From an uncultured Sphingobium sp. (GTDB lineage Bacteria > Pseudomonadota > Alphaproteobacteria > Sphingomonadales > Sphingomonadaceae), in contig CAJYHD010000350.1 in NCBI GenBank assembly GCA_913773715.1, forward strand, positions 1 to 64,000: a DNA stretch of 64,000 bases, read 5' to 3'. This document shows positions 1-7,315 of this stretch, one piece after another. The notes below the pieces were generated by a model that did not search any database, was not told the origin of the DNA, and saw only the letters and a program-made list of their open reading frames with translations. Each line of letters begins with the position of its first letter. Position 1 is the stretch's first letter. The position numbers and the translations under genes were made by a program.

Positions 1-41
1 AAACCGGCAACGACAGCTGGCGCTTCAAACATCGAAGCTGA
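1..41 (+). CDS. istB: C-terminal tail of IstB-like transposition helper ATPase (partial)
   Basis: Only the last 13 or so codons are present. They read TGNDSWRFKHRS followed by TGA at 39-41, which resembles the usual end of IstB proteins of IS21-family elements, where IstB assists the IstA transposase. The rest lies to the left of the window. The assignment rests on this short tail plus the terminal repeats that follow it, so the family is more secure than the exact protein. Confidence 0.6.
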   Translation, partial: TGNDSWRFKHRS

Positions 42-67
42 CGCCCAGGACCACCGGCAGAGAACGC

Positions 68-126
68 TTCGCGCTGGTTGCGCCTCCGGTCGGGCTACGC
101 CCGCCCTACGCCGCAACCAGCGCGAA
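68..126. repeat. 15-bp inverted repeat in the IS tail
   Basis: A perfect inverted repeat has arms TTCGCGCTGGTTGCG (68-82) and CGCAACCAGCGCGAA (112-126) with a 29-nt loop. It lies between the istB stop and the terminal repeats. It could act as a terminator or a transposase site. There is no T-run. Confidence 0.6.
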
Positions 127-163
127 CGGTGCACCCGTCATACCCGTCACGCTGCTCGACGAA

Positions 164-210
164 GGGGGTCCCTTTTGGACGCCGATAGGGGGTCCTTTTT
201 GGACGCCGAT
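164..210 (+). repeat. Tandem terminal repeats of the IS21-like element
   Basis: Two 23-bp direct repeats differ at one base. They share GGGGGTCC and TTTTGGACGCCGAT, occupy 164-186 and 188-210, and are followed by TGACA. Such repeats are known transposase-binding sites at IS21-family ends. Confidence 0.75.
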
Positions 211-215
211 TGACA

Positions 216-547
216 CTGTCGATCGCTGCCGGGCTCTGGTCGTTGAGCACCAGCAGACATTCCATTGACACGAGACCGAACCCCTGCGCCGCGCGCATTG
301 TGTTGATCGTGTCGATCGCGCGCCGCAGTTCCTCGATGAAGATGAGCGGCGACCCAGGCGTTCCGCAGGCATAGCGACCGCCGCCCGCAAACCCGTCAAC
401 GATCGCGAGGCGAAATTGGGTCTGCTGTGGAAGCTGGCAGCGCACGCCCAGATAGTTCGCGAAGTACTCGCGGAGGATCTTGTGCTTGCGGCGGGAGTGG
501 TCCTCGAGTGTCGCGCCACTTGCCCAGCTGTACGGTTTTTCGGCCAT
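216..547 (-). pseudogene. tcmP: tcmP, three-Cys-motif partner protein, interrupted by IS21-like element
   Basis: Only the N-terminal 110 or so residues remain. They start MAEKPYSWASG and carry the TcmP-like stretch FRLAIVDGFAGGGRY and the acidic LLVLNDQ segment. The frame then runs into the IS terminus at 215, which adds unrelated residues before a stop near 95. TcmP is known to pair with DUF5131 (Gp37/Gp68) proteins, and such a gene lies 24 bp upstream on the same strand. The likely full length is well over 250 residues, so the remnant is presumably non-functional. The biochemical role of the family is not settled. Confidence 0.8.
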
Positions 548-571
548 TCCAATCCTGCTGTTTCGAGCTCG

Positions 572-1354
572 TTAGAGCGCCGCGGTAAAGCCGGTCGGCA
601 TCTCATCCCACGTCCGACCGCGGTACTCGCGCCCGTTCGCCTTTTTGGAACGCCGCTTATTGTCCTTGCCCCAGGTGCCCCATTGCTTGAAGAAGAAGGC
701 AGTGTCGTAGGCGAGGCATTGCTGGTGGAGTTCATCCACCCACGCCTCCCGAATGGGCCGCGCCGACCGACCGCTTTCGCCGCCCACGATCGCCCAATCG
801 ATTCCGGCGAGATCGATGGTGCCAACTGGCCCAATCAGCGGCTCGAATGAAATGAAGCGGATCGCAGCGGGCACCGCGCGGAGGTGGTCGACACGCGCTA
901 CCACCTCGGCGTCCTCAATGCTGGTGCCCAACCAGACATTCGGCAGAACGTCGCCAATAAGACGAGTGACGACTGCTGCCATGCGCTCGGGGCGTTTGGT
1001 GAGGATCTGATAGTGGTGGCGCGGCGTCTCGCGCATGACCTGCCATACCGCTTGAATGAACGCGTCGCTGACGCCCTCGTGAAACAGGTCGCTCATCGAG
1101 TTCACGAAGATTTTGCGGGGTTTTCTCCATCGGTGGGGGATCGTCAGCGCGGCCTGGTCCTCGCGCACCAAGCCCTGCCAGATGGTACGGCGACCACTAC
1201 GCCGTGTAAGTCCTGCGTACTTGCCGACGCCCATCGCCTCGAGACGACGGGCCATCTCCATTGCGTAGCAATGGCTGCATCCGGCGCTCACGATCGAGCA
1301 TCCGGCGACCGGGTTCCAGGTGGCATCCGTCCATTCGATTTCGGTGTCAGCCAT
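572..1354 (-). CDS. DUF5131 (phage Gp37/Gp68) family three-Cys-motif protein
   Basis: This 260-residue protein starts MADTEIEWTDATWNPV and has a cysteine cluster at C19, C26 and C29 (GCSIVSAGCSHCY), the three-Cys motif that names its TcmP partner. Further family landmarks are KIFVNSMSDLFH, ILTKRPER, WLGTSIED, FISFEPL and WAIVGGESG. The cysteine cluster suggests an iron-sulfur or metal site, as in radical-SAM-like proteins; that is inference. The gene is intact and directly upstream of the interrupted tcmP, so it may have lost its partner. The family is common on phages and plasmids. Its biological function is not firmly established. Confidence 0.85.
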   Translation of the reverse strand: MADTEIEWTDATWNPVAGCSIVSAGCSHCYAMEMARRLEAMGVGKYAGLTRRSGRRTIWQGLVREDQAALTIPHRWRKPRKIFVNSMSDLFHEGVSDAFIQAVWQVMRETPRHHYQILTKRPERMAAVVTRLIGDVLPNVWLGTSIEDAEVVARVDHLRAVPAAIRFISFEPLIGPVGTIDLAGIDWAIVGGESGRSARPIREAWVDELHQQCLAYDTAFFFKQWGTWGKDNKRRSKKANGREYRGRTWDEMPTGFTAAL

Positions 1355-1594
1355 GGCTCACCGGTCCTGCCCGCACTAAGCCTACTGTACCGTCAAAAGA
1401 ACGGATAGGGAACACAGAAGTTCGATCAAGCGCCGCTGGGCGGGCCCTAACTACGTCAGTTTGCATCGTAAGCCCGCCGAAGGCCGCTATTGAGCAGACC
1501 GCTCGAGATTGAGCACTTACCCGCTGCCTTTCAGTCACATAGACCCTTTCTGCGCACCCATCGGTTCGCCGCACCCAAAAGCACGAATGCGCGA

Positions 1595-1999
1595 CTACCG
1601 CGATCGCACATTGGTGATGGTGATGCCGGCATCCGCGCTCGCCAGAGGTCCGTCCGTCGTGAACATCTCAGCCTGCAGGTCGATTGCCAACGCAAGGCAC
1701 GCCCGGTCGCCAAGCGATAGGCCAAGCGCCTTCGTTGCTGGCCGCAAGTCGCCTATAATAAGCGCCTGGGCGGGAGAGAGCGGCCGAACGTCGAGGTGGA
1801 GCCCGCCGAGCGCCTCACGCACCTCGTCGAGCGACAATCCCCGGTCCCGTAGCTTGGAGACGACCTCTGCGAGGTTGGCTGTTCCGATGATGCTGCGGGT
1901 CAGGACGTCGACTACCCGATCAGCCCCGGGTTCATCGTTCAGAAGGCAGAGCAGGGCGGAAGCGTCGAGTACGACTTTGCTACTCACGCTCCGCCTCAC
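1595..1999 (-). CDS. vapC: PIN-domain ribonuclease toxin (VapC-type)
   Basis: This 134-residue PIN-domain protein shows the expected acidic residues in VVLDASALL near the N-terminus, E in ANLAEVVSKL, D in LSLGDRACLALA and D in MFTTDGPL. VapC toxins are Mg-dependent endoribonucleases, often cutting tRNA or rRNA. It overlaps the upstream antitoxin gene by about 20 bp. A GTG at 1987 (VSSKVVLDAS) is an alternative start that would give a conventional PIN N-terminus. Overlap and order (antitoxin first) are typical of vapBC, which stabilises plasmids. The specific RNA target cannot be read from the sequence. Confidence 0.88.
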   Translation of the reverse strand: MRRSVSSKVVLDASALLCLLNDEPGADRVVDVLTRSIIGTANLAEVVSKLRDRGLSLDEVREALGGLHLDVRPLSPAQALIIGDLRPATKALGLSLGDRACLALAIDLQAEMFTTDGPLASADAGITITNVRSR

Positions 2000-2228
2000 G
2001 CCGACGCTCCGCGATCAGCTCGTCAGCCAAGCCGACGCCTTCGGGCACATACTTGCGCAGGATCGCGCGAGCGCGCTCAAGTGCCTTAGGTACGGAACGT
2101 ACCCGCAACTCGCCATCGTCCACATCGACGAGAACGGTGTCACCCGTGGTGATCCCGAGCTCACGGCGCATTGCCGCCGGGATCACGAGCTTACCACCGT
2201 CCACGATCTTGACCCTCTGTGCTTCCAT
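1980..2228 (-). CDS. vapB: AbrB/SpoVT-fold antitoxin (VapB-type)
   Basis: This 82-residue protein contains the swapped-hairpin AbrB signature KLVIPAAMRRELGITTGD, followed by acidic and arginine-rich C-terminal sequence that would wrap the PIN toxin. I prefer the ATG at 2228 over TTG and GTG codons just upstream. The stop overlaps the start of the toxin gene, which indicates translational coupling. Family knowledge: VapB neutralises VapC and, with it, represses the shared promoter. That promoter should lie in 2229-2478, but I saw no convincing -35/-10 pair there. Confidence 0.85.
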   Translation of the reverse strand: MEAQRVKIVDGGKLVIPAAMRRELGITTGDTVLVDVDDGELRVRSVPKALERARAILRKYVPEGVGLADELIAERRREAERE

Positions 2229-2440
2229 CTGCACCAAACCCGCTGCTCAGACCTGTCCAACGGTCTTATACCGGAGAGCAAAGTCTGACGCCAGCGTGGA
2301 GGCAGGGATCGATACACGGCCGATCACCGAACGAGCGTTCATCGATGATGGAGCAGCTACTTAGACCCGGTCCGCTTAGCTAGGCTACGTAGGACCGGTA
2401 GTTGCTGTTCTGAGCCAACTGCTGCATGACTGGCTCACAA

Positions 2441-2450
2441 GGGTATACCC
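2441..2450. promoter_or_regulatory. Perfect GGGTATACCC palindrome upstream of the recombinase
   Basis: A 10-bp perfect palindrome lies 29 bp before the recombinase start. Small serine recombinases bind dyads upstream of their own genes, so this is a candidate operator or accessory site. A weaker pair, CGGTCC and GGACCG, flanks about 2372-2396. Confidence 0.3.
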
Positions 2451-2478
2451 AACAACGCCAAGTAGGAGTGATGAGCAG

Positions 2479-3132
2479 GTGGCAGGCAGCGAGGTTAGGG
2501 CGGCGCGGGTGTATTTGCGGGTAAGCACGGACGAGCAGGACCTGACGCGGCAGGAGAGCATTGTGGCTGGTGCGCGGGCGGCCGGCTTTTATGTCGCGGC
2601 CGTATACCGGGAGAAGGCGTCGGGCGCGCGACCGGACCGGCCGGAGCTGCTGCGCATGGTGGCGGACCTGCAGCCGGGCGAGGTGGTGGTGGCCGAGAAG
2701 ATCGACCGCATCAGCCGCCTGCCTCTGCAGGAAGCGGAACTGCTGGTGGATGCTATCCGGGGCAGGGGGGCTCGGCTGGCGGTGCCGGGCATTGTGGACC
2801 TGTCGGACTTGGTAGCTGATAGCGCAGGCGTGGCGCGCATCGTGCTGGAGGCGGTGCAGGACATGCTGCTGCGGGTCGCGCTGCAGACGGCGCGGGATGA
2901 CTACGAGACCCGGCGCGAGCGGCAACGCGAGGGCATCGAGATTGCCAAGCGGGCGGGGCGGTACACCGGCCGCAAGCCGGACCTCGCCCACCACCGGCGC
3001 ATCGTAGGTCTGCGCGAGGCGGGCATGAGCATCGCGAAGACCGCGGAGCTCGCCGGGTGCAGCATCGCCCACGTCAAGCGCGTGACCGCGCTCCACCGCT
3101 CAAGGGCCGCTCAGCCGCAGAAGACTAGTTGA
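2479..3132 (+). CDS. Small serine recombinase (resolvase/invertase family)
   Basis: This 217-residue protein begins at GTG (2479), with AGGAG at 2464-2468. The N-terminal catalytic domain has RVYLRVSTDEQDLTRQ, where the Ser is the nucleophile. The family arginines follow in YREKASGARPDRPELLRM and in EKIDRISRL. After a long helix, the C-terminal helix-turn-helix is TAELAGCSIAHVKRVTALH. The length suits a resolvase or invertase. A near-perfect palindrome with a 2-bp centre lies 189 bp downstream at 3321-3348, the architecture of a serine-recombinase crossover site, but no experimental link exists. It may resolve plasmid multimers or mobilise the neighbouring cargo. Confidence 0.9.
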   Translation: MAGSEVRAARVYLRVSTDEQDLTRQESIVAGARAAGFYVAAVYREKASGARPDRPELLRMVADLQPGEVVVAEKIDRISRLPLQEAELLVDAIRGRGARLAVPGIVDLSDLVADSAGVARIVLEAVQDMLLRVALQTARDDYETRRERQREGIEIAKRAGRYTGRKPDLAHHRRIVGLREAGMSIAKTAELAGCSIAHVKRVTALHRSRAAQPQKTS

Positions 3133-3320
3133 GTACCGTACATGTTTTACCTGCGGGTCGTGGCAGACCGAACCCCACCGCGGATTGGTCTCCGCGTGGA
3201 GCAGCAGAGCGGCATCCTGGGTATCACCGCAGGATAATCGCGCATAGTCGCTTCCAACCTGCCATTCTGACACGGGGTTCCGACACCTGTAGACCCGCGG
3301 AAAAGCTGGGGTGCTACGCA

Positions 3321-3348
3321 GGTGTCACAACCGGACGGTTGTGACACC
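3321..3348. repeat. 28-bp near-perfect palindrome, left flank of the sulfur cluster
   Basis: Arms GGTGTCACAACCG and CGGTTGTGACACC are perfect 13-bp inverted repeats around a central GA. A close relative is at 13281-13307 on the far side of the sulfur cluster. Serine-recombinase crossover sites have this form. A hairpin terminator is the alternative, although no T-run follows. A partial relative is TGACACGGGGTTCCGACACC at 3268-3287. Confidence 0.75.
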
Positions 3349-3393
3349 GGCCGCGTTACGGACTGGAATGATAAAACAGGAAGTTCGGTACGA

Positions 3394-3939
3394 TCAGTCA
3401 GGGATCAGCGCCCAACCACGTATCTGCAATGTCGCCATTGTGGTGAGAGCCGAGACATCGACTTCGATAGCCTTATCGACCGTGACCGGAGCGATCCCAT
3501 TCCCGACTAAAGCCTGGCTGCACACTCGAACGGACACGCCTGCCCGCCTTAGCGCCGCTATCAAGGCAAGATTGGGGTTCGTCGTGGCACCGGTTTTCGT
3601 CGCATATGCCTCATCATCGGCAATAATCGGTGTCGCCGGCCCGTGGACGATCACGATCACATCTCCCTGTGCCGGCCGCACGCCGTCCGCCCCGAGCAGG
3701 TTCAGGAAGCGTGCGACCTTCTCCAGCGAGGGATTGACCTTGTCGGGAGATGACGCCGCCTTCGTCACACTGAACAGCACACGATATCGCAGCGAGTGGT
3801 CCGGCCGCTCAACCGCGCCTTCTACCGGCGTGATCCTGCCATAGCCGGCAATCACGGGTTGTTGCGCGGTGACGCCTGCTGACCCGGCACTGCTCATGAC
3901 GGCCAAGCATCCTGCAACTGCGATAGCGGGAAGCCGCAT
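3394..3939 (-). CDS. Exported DsrE/DsrF-like protein
   Basis: I start this 181-residue protein at the ATG at 3939 because AAAGGAC lies eight bases upstream; an earlier in-frame start gives 15 extra residues. A signal peptide (MRLPAIAVAGCLAVMSSAGSA) precedes a domain with KVARFLNLLGADGV, DVIVIVHGPAT, NLALIAALRRAGVSVRVCSQAL and VTVDKAIEVDVSALTTMATLQ, a layout typical of periplasmic DsrE-family proteins. DsrE proteins bind or relay sulfane sulfur, and the single cysteine in VRVCSQAL is the obvious candidate site. It is last in an operon with a peroxiredoxin and an ArsR regulator beside sulfide and persulfide genes, which fits sulfur handling. Substrate unknown. Confidence 0.75.
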   Translation of the reverse strand: MRLPAIAVAGCLAVMSSAGSAGVTAQQPVIAGYGRITPVEGAVERPDHSLRYRVLFSVTKAASSPDKVNPSLEKVARFLNLLGADGVRPAQGDVIVIVHGPATPIIADDEAYATKTGATTNPNLALIAALRRAGVSVRVCSQALVGNGIAPVTVDKAIEVDVSALTTMATLQIRGWALIPD

Positions 3940-3967
3940 CTGGTTTGTCCTTTCGAAACCGGAATGA

Positions 3968-4378
3968 TTATCCGACCCTCGCAAATACGGCTGCGCCTAT
4001 ATTTTGCGGCCGCGTGGCAGCCGACGCCCCGCGCGCTCGCGACGGTCGGGAAGCGGGCGCTGCCTCATGCACGGCTAGATCATCGGCGCCGAATATCGCC
4101 TCGAGCGTGCGCACGCACATTGCGGCTGCGTCATCGGCGAGCCGGTAATGGACCTGCTTTGCCTCGCGTCTCGTCTTCACCAGCTCGGCGCGGCGCAGCT
4201 CGGCAAGCTGCTGGCTGAGGGCCGGCTGGGTCACGCCGGTCGCAGCCTCTATGTCCGCAACCTGCCGCTCACCGCCCAGCAGATAGGACAGGATCATGAG
4301 GCGCTGGGGTTGAGCGAACACGCGCAGCTTTTCGACCGCCGCATCGGCGATCGCGCGGGATTGATGGATCGCCGTCAT
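3968..4378 (-). CDS. ArsR/SmtB-family regulator, BigR/SqrR-like position, atypical cysteines
   Basis: This 136-residue winged-helix regulator starts at 4378, where ATGA overlaps the peroxiredoxin stop. The recognition region is ADIEAATGVTQPALSQQLAELRRAELVKTRREAKQVHYRL split across the wing. It resembles persulfide-sensing BigR/SqrR repressors, which use two cysteines. Here the first position (LMILSYLL) is serine and the second region (TLEAIFG) has no cysteine; only C88 (AAAMCVRT) is present. It sits in the divergent sulfur cluster and probably controls the AT-rich divergent promoter at about 5035-5072. Either sensing differs or an unrelated ligand is used. An alanine-rich tail of about 35 residues follows the fold. 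Confidence 0.85.
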   Translation of the reverse strand: MTAIHQSRAIADAAVEKLRVFAQPQRLMILSYLLGGERQVADIEAATGVTQPALSQQLAELRRAELVKTRREAKQVHYRLADDAAAMCVRTLEAIFGADDLAVHEAAPASRPSRARGASAATRPQNIGAAVFARVG

Positions 4379-4998
4379 CGATCGGCCTTCAACTGATGAA
4401 ACCAGTCGGCACCGGCGCTGCACGGCAAGGCGGGCGGGAGCAGGACGTCGTCACCCGGCTGCCAGTCGGCCGGCGTATAGGCCTGCCCATCGGCCGATCG
4501 CTGCAATGCCCTCACCGTGCGGAGCATCTCGTCGACCGATCGCCCGACGTTCATCGGATACCAGTTGAGCGCACGGATGATGCCCTCAGGATCGATGAAA
4601 TAGGTCGCGCGCACGGCCGAGGCGTCGCCGGCCTGTTCGTCAAGCATGCCATAGGCGTAACCCACCGCCATCGACGGGTCTTCCACGACCGGGAACGGCA
4701 CCTCTACACCGAAGACATCCTTGATCGCGCGCAACCAGGCGACATGCGAATACAGGCTGTCAACCGACAGCCCGAGCAAGGCGCAGTCGAGCTCCTCGAA
4801 TTGCGGTGCGGCCTTCGCCAGGGCCACGAACTCGCTGGTGCAGACCGGCGTGAAATCAGCCGGGTGCGAAAAGAACACGACCCAACGACCACGATACTGA
4901 TCGAGCGACATCGCGCCCTGCGTCGTGCGGGCGGTGAAATTCGGGGCCGCGTCCCCGATGCGCAACGAGCGCGGTACGTCTGCATCCATCGTTTCCAT
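4375..4998 (-). CDS. Prx6-type (1-Cys-like) peroxiredoxin
   Basis: The protein is about 207 residues, taking the ATG at 4998; an ATG at 4989 is equally possible. The peroxidatic motif is FSHPADFTPVCTSEF, followed by ALLGLSVDSLYSHVAWLRAI and the Prx6-family C-terminal dimer region NVGRSVDEMLRTVRALQ. It ends with a cysteine in LPPALPCSAG. It reduces peroxides and possibly organic persulfides. The gene is divergent from the persulfide dioxygenase and overlaps the ArsR gene by ATGA. Upstream codons (MCNPLASTGCPCHLKS) would add 16 residues with no RBS support. Confidence 0.9.
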   Translation of the reverse strand: METMDADVPRSLRIGDAAPNFTARTTQGAMSLDQYRGRWVVFFSHPADFTPVCTSEFVALAKAAPQFEELDCALLGLSVDSLYSHVAWLRAIKDVFGVEVPFPVVEDPSMAVGYAYGMLDEQAGDASAVRATYFIDPEGIIRALNWYPMNVGRSVDEMLRTVRALQRSADGQAYTPADWQPGDDVLLPPALPCSAGADWFHQLKADR

Positions 4999-5034
4999 GC
5001 TTTTCAGATGGCACGGGCAGCCCGTTGACGCAAG

Positions 5035-5077
5035 CGGATTACACAACTACATAAACCATGAAATCAATAATTGGAGG
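5035..5077. promoter_or_regulatory. AT-rich divergent promoter/operator region of the sulfur cluster
   Basis: Between the peroxiredoxin and the first persulfide dioxygenase lies a short AT-rich island (TACATAAACCATGAAATCAA and neighbours) in otherwise GC-rich DNA. It is the only spacer between the divergent arms, so both promoters and the ArsR operator should be here. GGAGG at 5073-5077 is the ribosome site for the GTG at 5083. I cannot define the operator half-sites. Confidence 0.5.
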
Positions 5078-5082
5078 CGATC

Positions 5083-6000
5083 GTGGAATCGGCGTTGAAT
5101 GAGGCAGTTGCGCAGATTGAACGTGCGAAGGCGGCGGTATCGCCGGTCGTTCACTCGTTCTTCGACGAGCCGACCAACACCGCGACCTACGTCGTCTGGG
5201 ACCCCGCCACGCGAAAGGCGGCGATCGTTGACAGTGTCCTGAACTTCGACGCTGCGGCCGGTCGCACCAATACGGCGTCGGCGGATGCGGTAATCGCTTA
5301 TGTGCGGGAGCACGGCCTTTCGGTCGACTGGCTGCTCGAAACCCATGCTCATGCCGACCACCTGTCTGCGGCGCCCTATCTGCAAAAGGCGCTGGGCGGT
5401 CAGCTCGCGATCGGCCGCGACATCATTCGCGTGCAGAACGTCTTCGGCAAGATTTTCAACGCCGGCACCGACTTCGAACGGGACGGCTCCGAGTTCGACC
5501 ACCTGTTCGACGATGGCGACCGTTTTACGATCGGCGACATCGAGGCCATCGCGCTGCATGTGCCGGGGCACACCCCCGCCGATATGGCCTATGTCATCGG
5601 CGACGCAGTCTTCACCGGCGATACCCTGTTCATGCCGGACTACGGCACCGCACGCGCAGACTTCCCCGGTGGTGATGCGCGCCAGCTATTCCGCTCGATC
5701 CGTCGACTGATGCAGTTGCCCGACGAGACGCGGCTGTTCCTGTGCCACGACTACAAGGCTGCGGGGCGCGACCGGTATGTCTGGGAGACGACCGTGGGCG
5801 CGCAGCGCGTCGGCAACGTCCACGTTCATGAGGGGGTGGACGAAGACAACTTCGTCGCGATGCGCACCAGTCGGGACGCCACCTTGTCGATGCCCAAGCT
5901 CATCCTGCCATCGGTGCAGGTCAATATGCGCGGCGGCCATCTGCCGGAGCCGGAAGTCAACGGCACCCGCTACCTCAAGATTCCACTGGATACGCTGTGA
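5083..6000 (+). CDS. MBL-fold persulfide dioxygenase (Blh/ETHE1-like), copy 1
   Basis: This 305-residue metallo-beta-lactamase-fold protein starts at GTG 5083, chosen because GGAGG sits five bases upstream. It carries the metal motif THAHADH (residues 87-93), the later ligands in HVPGHTPADM and FTGDTLFMPDYGTARADFPGG, and LFLCHDY. This is the layout of Fe(II) persulfide dioxygenases, which oxidise glutathione persulfide to sulfite. It overlaps the YeeE gene by TGATG. It heads the operon that also encodes SQR, which makes the persulfide, and TauE, which would export the sulfite. A second copy is at 11421. Confidence 0.9.
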   Translation: MESALNEAVAQIERAKAAVSPVVHSFFDEPTNTATYVVWDPATRKAAIVDSVLNFDAAAGRTNTASADAVIAYVREHGLSVDWLLETHAHADHLSAAPYLQKALGGQLAIGRDIIRVQNVFGKIFNAGTDFERDGSEFDHLFDDGDRFTIGDIEAIALHVPGHTPADMAYVIGDAVFTGDTLFMPDYGTARADFPGGDARQLFRSIRRLMQLPDETRLFLCHDYKAAGRDRYVWETTVGAQRVGNVHVHEGVDEDNFVAMRTSRDATLSMPKLILPSVQVNMRGGHLPEPEVNGTRYLKIPLDTL

Positions 6001-6437
6001 TGCCCGGATTTCCCCATGCCATGCCGCTTGCCGGCTTCATCGGCGGCCTGATGATCGGGTTCGCTGCGGCGATCATGTTGCTGGGCAACGGCCGCATCGC
6101 CGGGGTCAGCGGCATGTTCGCGCGTGTCCTCGCTCTCTCTGAAGGGGGAGCGCCTTGGATGATGGCCTTGCTTTTCACGGCGGGGCTGCCCCTGGGCGCG
6201 GCGCTGACCGCAGCCAATGTGAATGTGGAAGCTCGCTTCCCGACGTCGCTCGGGCTGATCGCCGTCGCCGGGCTGATCGTCGGGATCGGGACGCGGCTCG
6301 GCGCGGGGTGCACCAGCGGTCACGGCGTCTGCGGCCTGTCGCGCCTGTCGCCGCGGTCCATCGTCGCGACCGGCACGTTCATGGCGACCGGCATCGCCAC
6401 CGTGACCCTCATGCGTCTCGCGGGAGTGGTATCGTGA
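6000..6437 (+). CDS. YeeE/YedE-family sulfur-compound transporter half
   Basis: This 145-residue membrane protein starts with the ATG overlapping the upstream stop. It has about four hydrophobic helices and the family motif GLIVGIGTRLGAGCTSGHGVCGLSRLSPRS, with both conserved cysteines visible as GAGCTSGHGVCG. YeeE/YedE proteins carry thiosulfate or other sulfur species across the inner membrane. Here it is paired with the DUF6691 gene that overlaps its stop codon. The pair resembles the PmpA/PmpB arrangement in sulfide-resistance operons. Substrate and direction are inferred from the family. Confidence 0.88.
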   Translation: MPGFPHAMPLAGFIGGLMIGFAAAIMLLGNGRIAGVSGMFARVLALSEGGAPWMMALLFTAGLPLGAALTAANVNVEARFPTSLGLIAVAGLIVGIGTRLGAGCTSGHGVCGLSRLSPRSIVATGTFMATGIATVTLMRLAGVVS

Positions 6438-6862
6438 TGCGCCAGAGCCTTCTTTCGCTCGTCAGCGGCACGCTGTTCGGCGCCGGCCTCGCCGTGTCCG
6501 GCATGATCGATCCTGCGCGGGTACGGGCGTTTCTCGACGTCGCCGGTGCCTGGGACCCGACCCTGGCATTCGTCATGGCGGGAGCGATCCTGCCGATGGC
6601 GATAGCCTGGCTCATCGTGCGTGGACGCTCTACGCCGATCGTCGCGGAGCAATTCCATACGCCGGCCACGTCGCCGATCGACGCGCGCCTCCTCGGCGGT
6701 GCCGCCCTGTTCGGCATAGGCTGGGGCCTTGTCGGCCTGTGCCCCGGCCCCGCCATCGCCGCGCTCGCGATCCAGCCTGCCCCCGCGCTGCTCTTCACCG
6801 CTGCAATGGCGCTCGGCGCAGCCATCCACCGCTTCGCACTCATCCCACGCCGTTCGGCGTGA
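6437..6862 (+). CDS. DUF6691 / YeeE-like second transporter half
   Basis: This 141-residue inner-membrane protein starts at ATG 6437, overlapping the preceding TGA. It has landmarks GTLFGAGLAVSGMIDPARVRAFLD, GAILPMAIAWLIV and GIGWGLVGLCPGPAIAALA. The LCPGP cysteine is the counterpart of the GCTSGHGVCG motif of its partner. The two adjacent halves probably form one transporter for thiosulfate or persulfide sulfur. An 18-bp gap separates it from the DUF442 gene. Confidence 0.85.
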   Translation: MRQSLLSLVSGTLFGAGLAVSGMIDPARVRAFLDVAGAWDPTLAFVMAGAILPMAIAWLIVRGRSTPIVAEQFHTPATSPIDARLLGGAALFGIGWGLVGLCPGPAIAALAIQPAPALLFTAAMALGAAIHRFALIPRRSA

Positions 6863-6880
6863 CCGGACAGGAGACATTAC

Positions 6881-7315
6881 ATGGCCTTCAAGAAGATCAC
6901 ACCGTCCTTCTCGGCTGCTCCCCAGCTCACCCGGGATGATGTCGCTGCCGCCGCACAGGCGGGGTTTCGCTCGATCGTTTCGAGCCGGCCAAATGGCGAG
7001 GAGCAGGGACAGCCGAGCGCACACGAGATGGCCCGGATCGCCGAAGAACACGGCCTTGCGTTCGCCCATGTCCCGATCGTGCCGGGCAAGGCGACCGATG
7101 CCGATGCGGACCGGATGAAGGAAGCGCTGACTGCGCTGCCGGGACCGACGCTCGGCTTCTGCCGAAGCGGCACGCGGGCGGCTACCCTATGGGCGCTGGC
7201 GGAGGCGAGTCATGCCGATCCCGAAACGATCGTCGGTCAGGCCAAGGCAGCCGGGTACGACCTGGCCGATCTGAAGCCGGCGCTCGCTCGCCGGTCCGAA
7301 AGAACCGGCAAATGA
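6881..7315 (+). CDS. DUF442 (TIGR01244) phosphatase-fold sulfurtransferase
   Basis: This 144-residue protein has the dual-specificity-phosphatase-like loop FCRSGTRA, with the catalytic Cys at 94 and Arg at 99, and the N-terminal ITPSFSAAPQLTRDD typical of DUF442. In many sulfide-oxidising bacteria this domain is fused to the MBL persulfide dioxygenase (Blh). Here the two are separate genes of one operon. The role is probably sulfane-sulfur transfer between SQR product, thiols and the dioxygenase. Its stop overlaps the SQR start (ATGA). Confidence 0.85.
   Translation: MAFKKITPSFSAAPQLTRDDVAAAAQAGFRSIVSSRPNGEEQGQPSAHEMARIAEEHGLAFAHVPIVPGKATDADADRMKEALTALPGPTLGFCRSGTRAATLWALAEASHADPETIVGQAKAAGYDLADLKPALARRSERTGK

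Larger units (their letters stand above)
1..215 (+). mobile_element. Right end of an IS21-like insertion sequence
   Basis: The window opens inside an insertion sequence. The last codons of an IstB-like ATPase end at 41, a hairpin lies at 68-126, and two 23-bp terminal direct repeats at 164-186 and 188-210 lead to a CA terminus at about 215. Multiple terminal repeats and a 3' CA are known traits of the IS21 family. At 216 the coding sequence of tcmP (- strand) begins abruptly, so the element sits inside that gene. The other end and any target duplication lie outside the window. Confidence 0.75.

Noticed and set aside
2380..3096. 238-codon ORF on the - strand
   Set aside because: It lies opposite the serine recombinase, has low-complexity Arg/His/Gln composition and no family features. 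Shadow of a GC-rich gene.
3968..4378. Arsenic-responsive ArsR
   Set aside because: No CxC arsenic motif in the recognition helix, and no ars genes are nearby.
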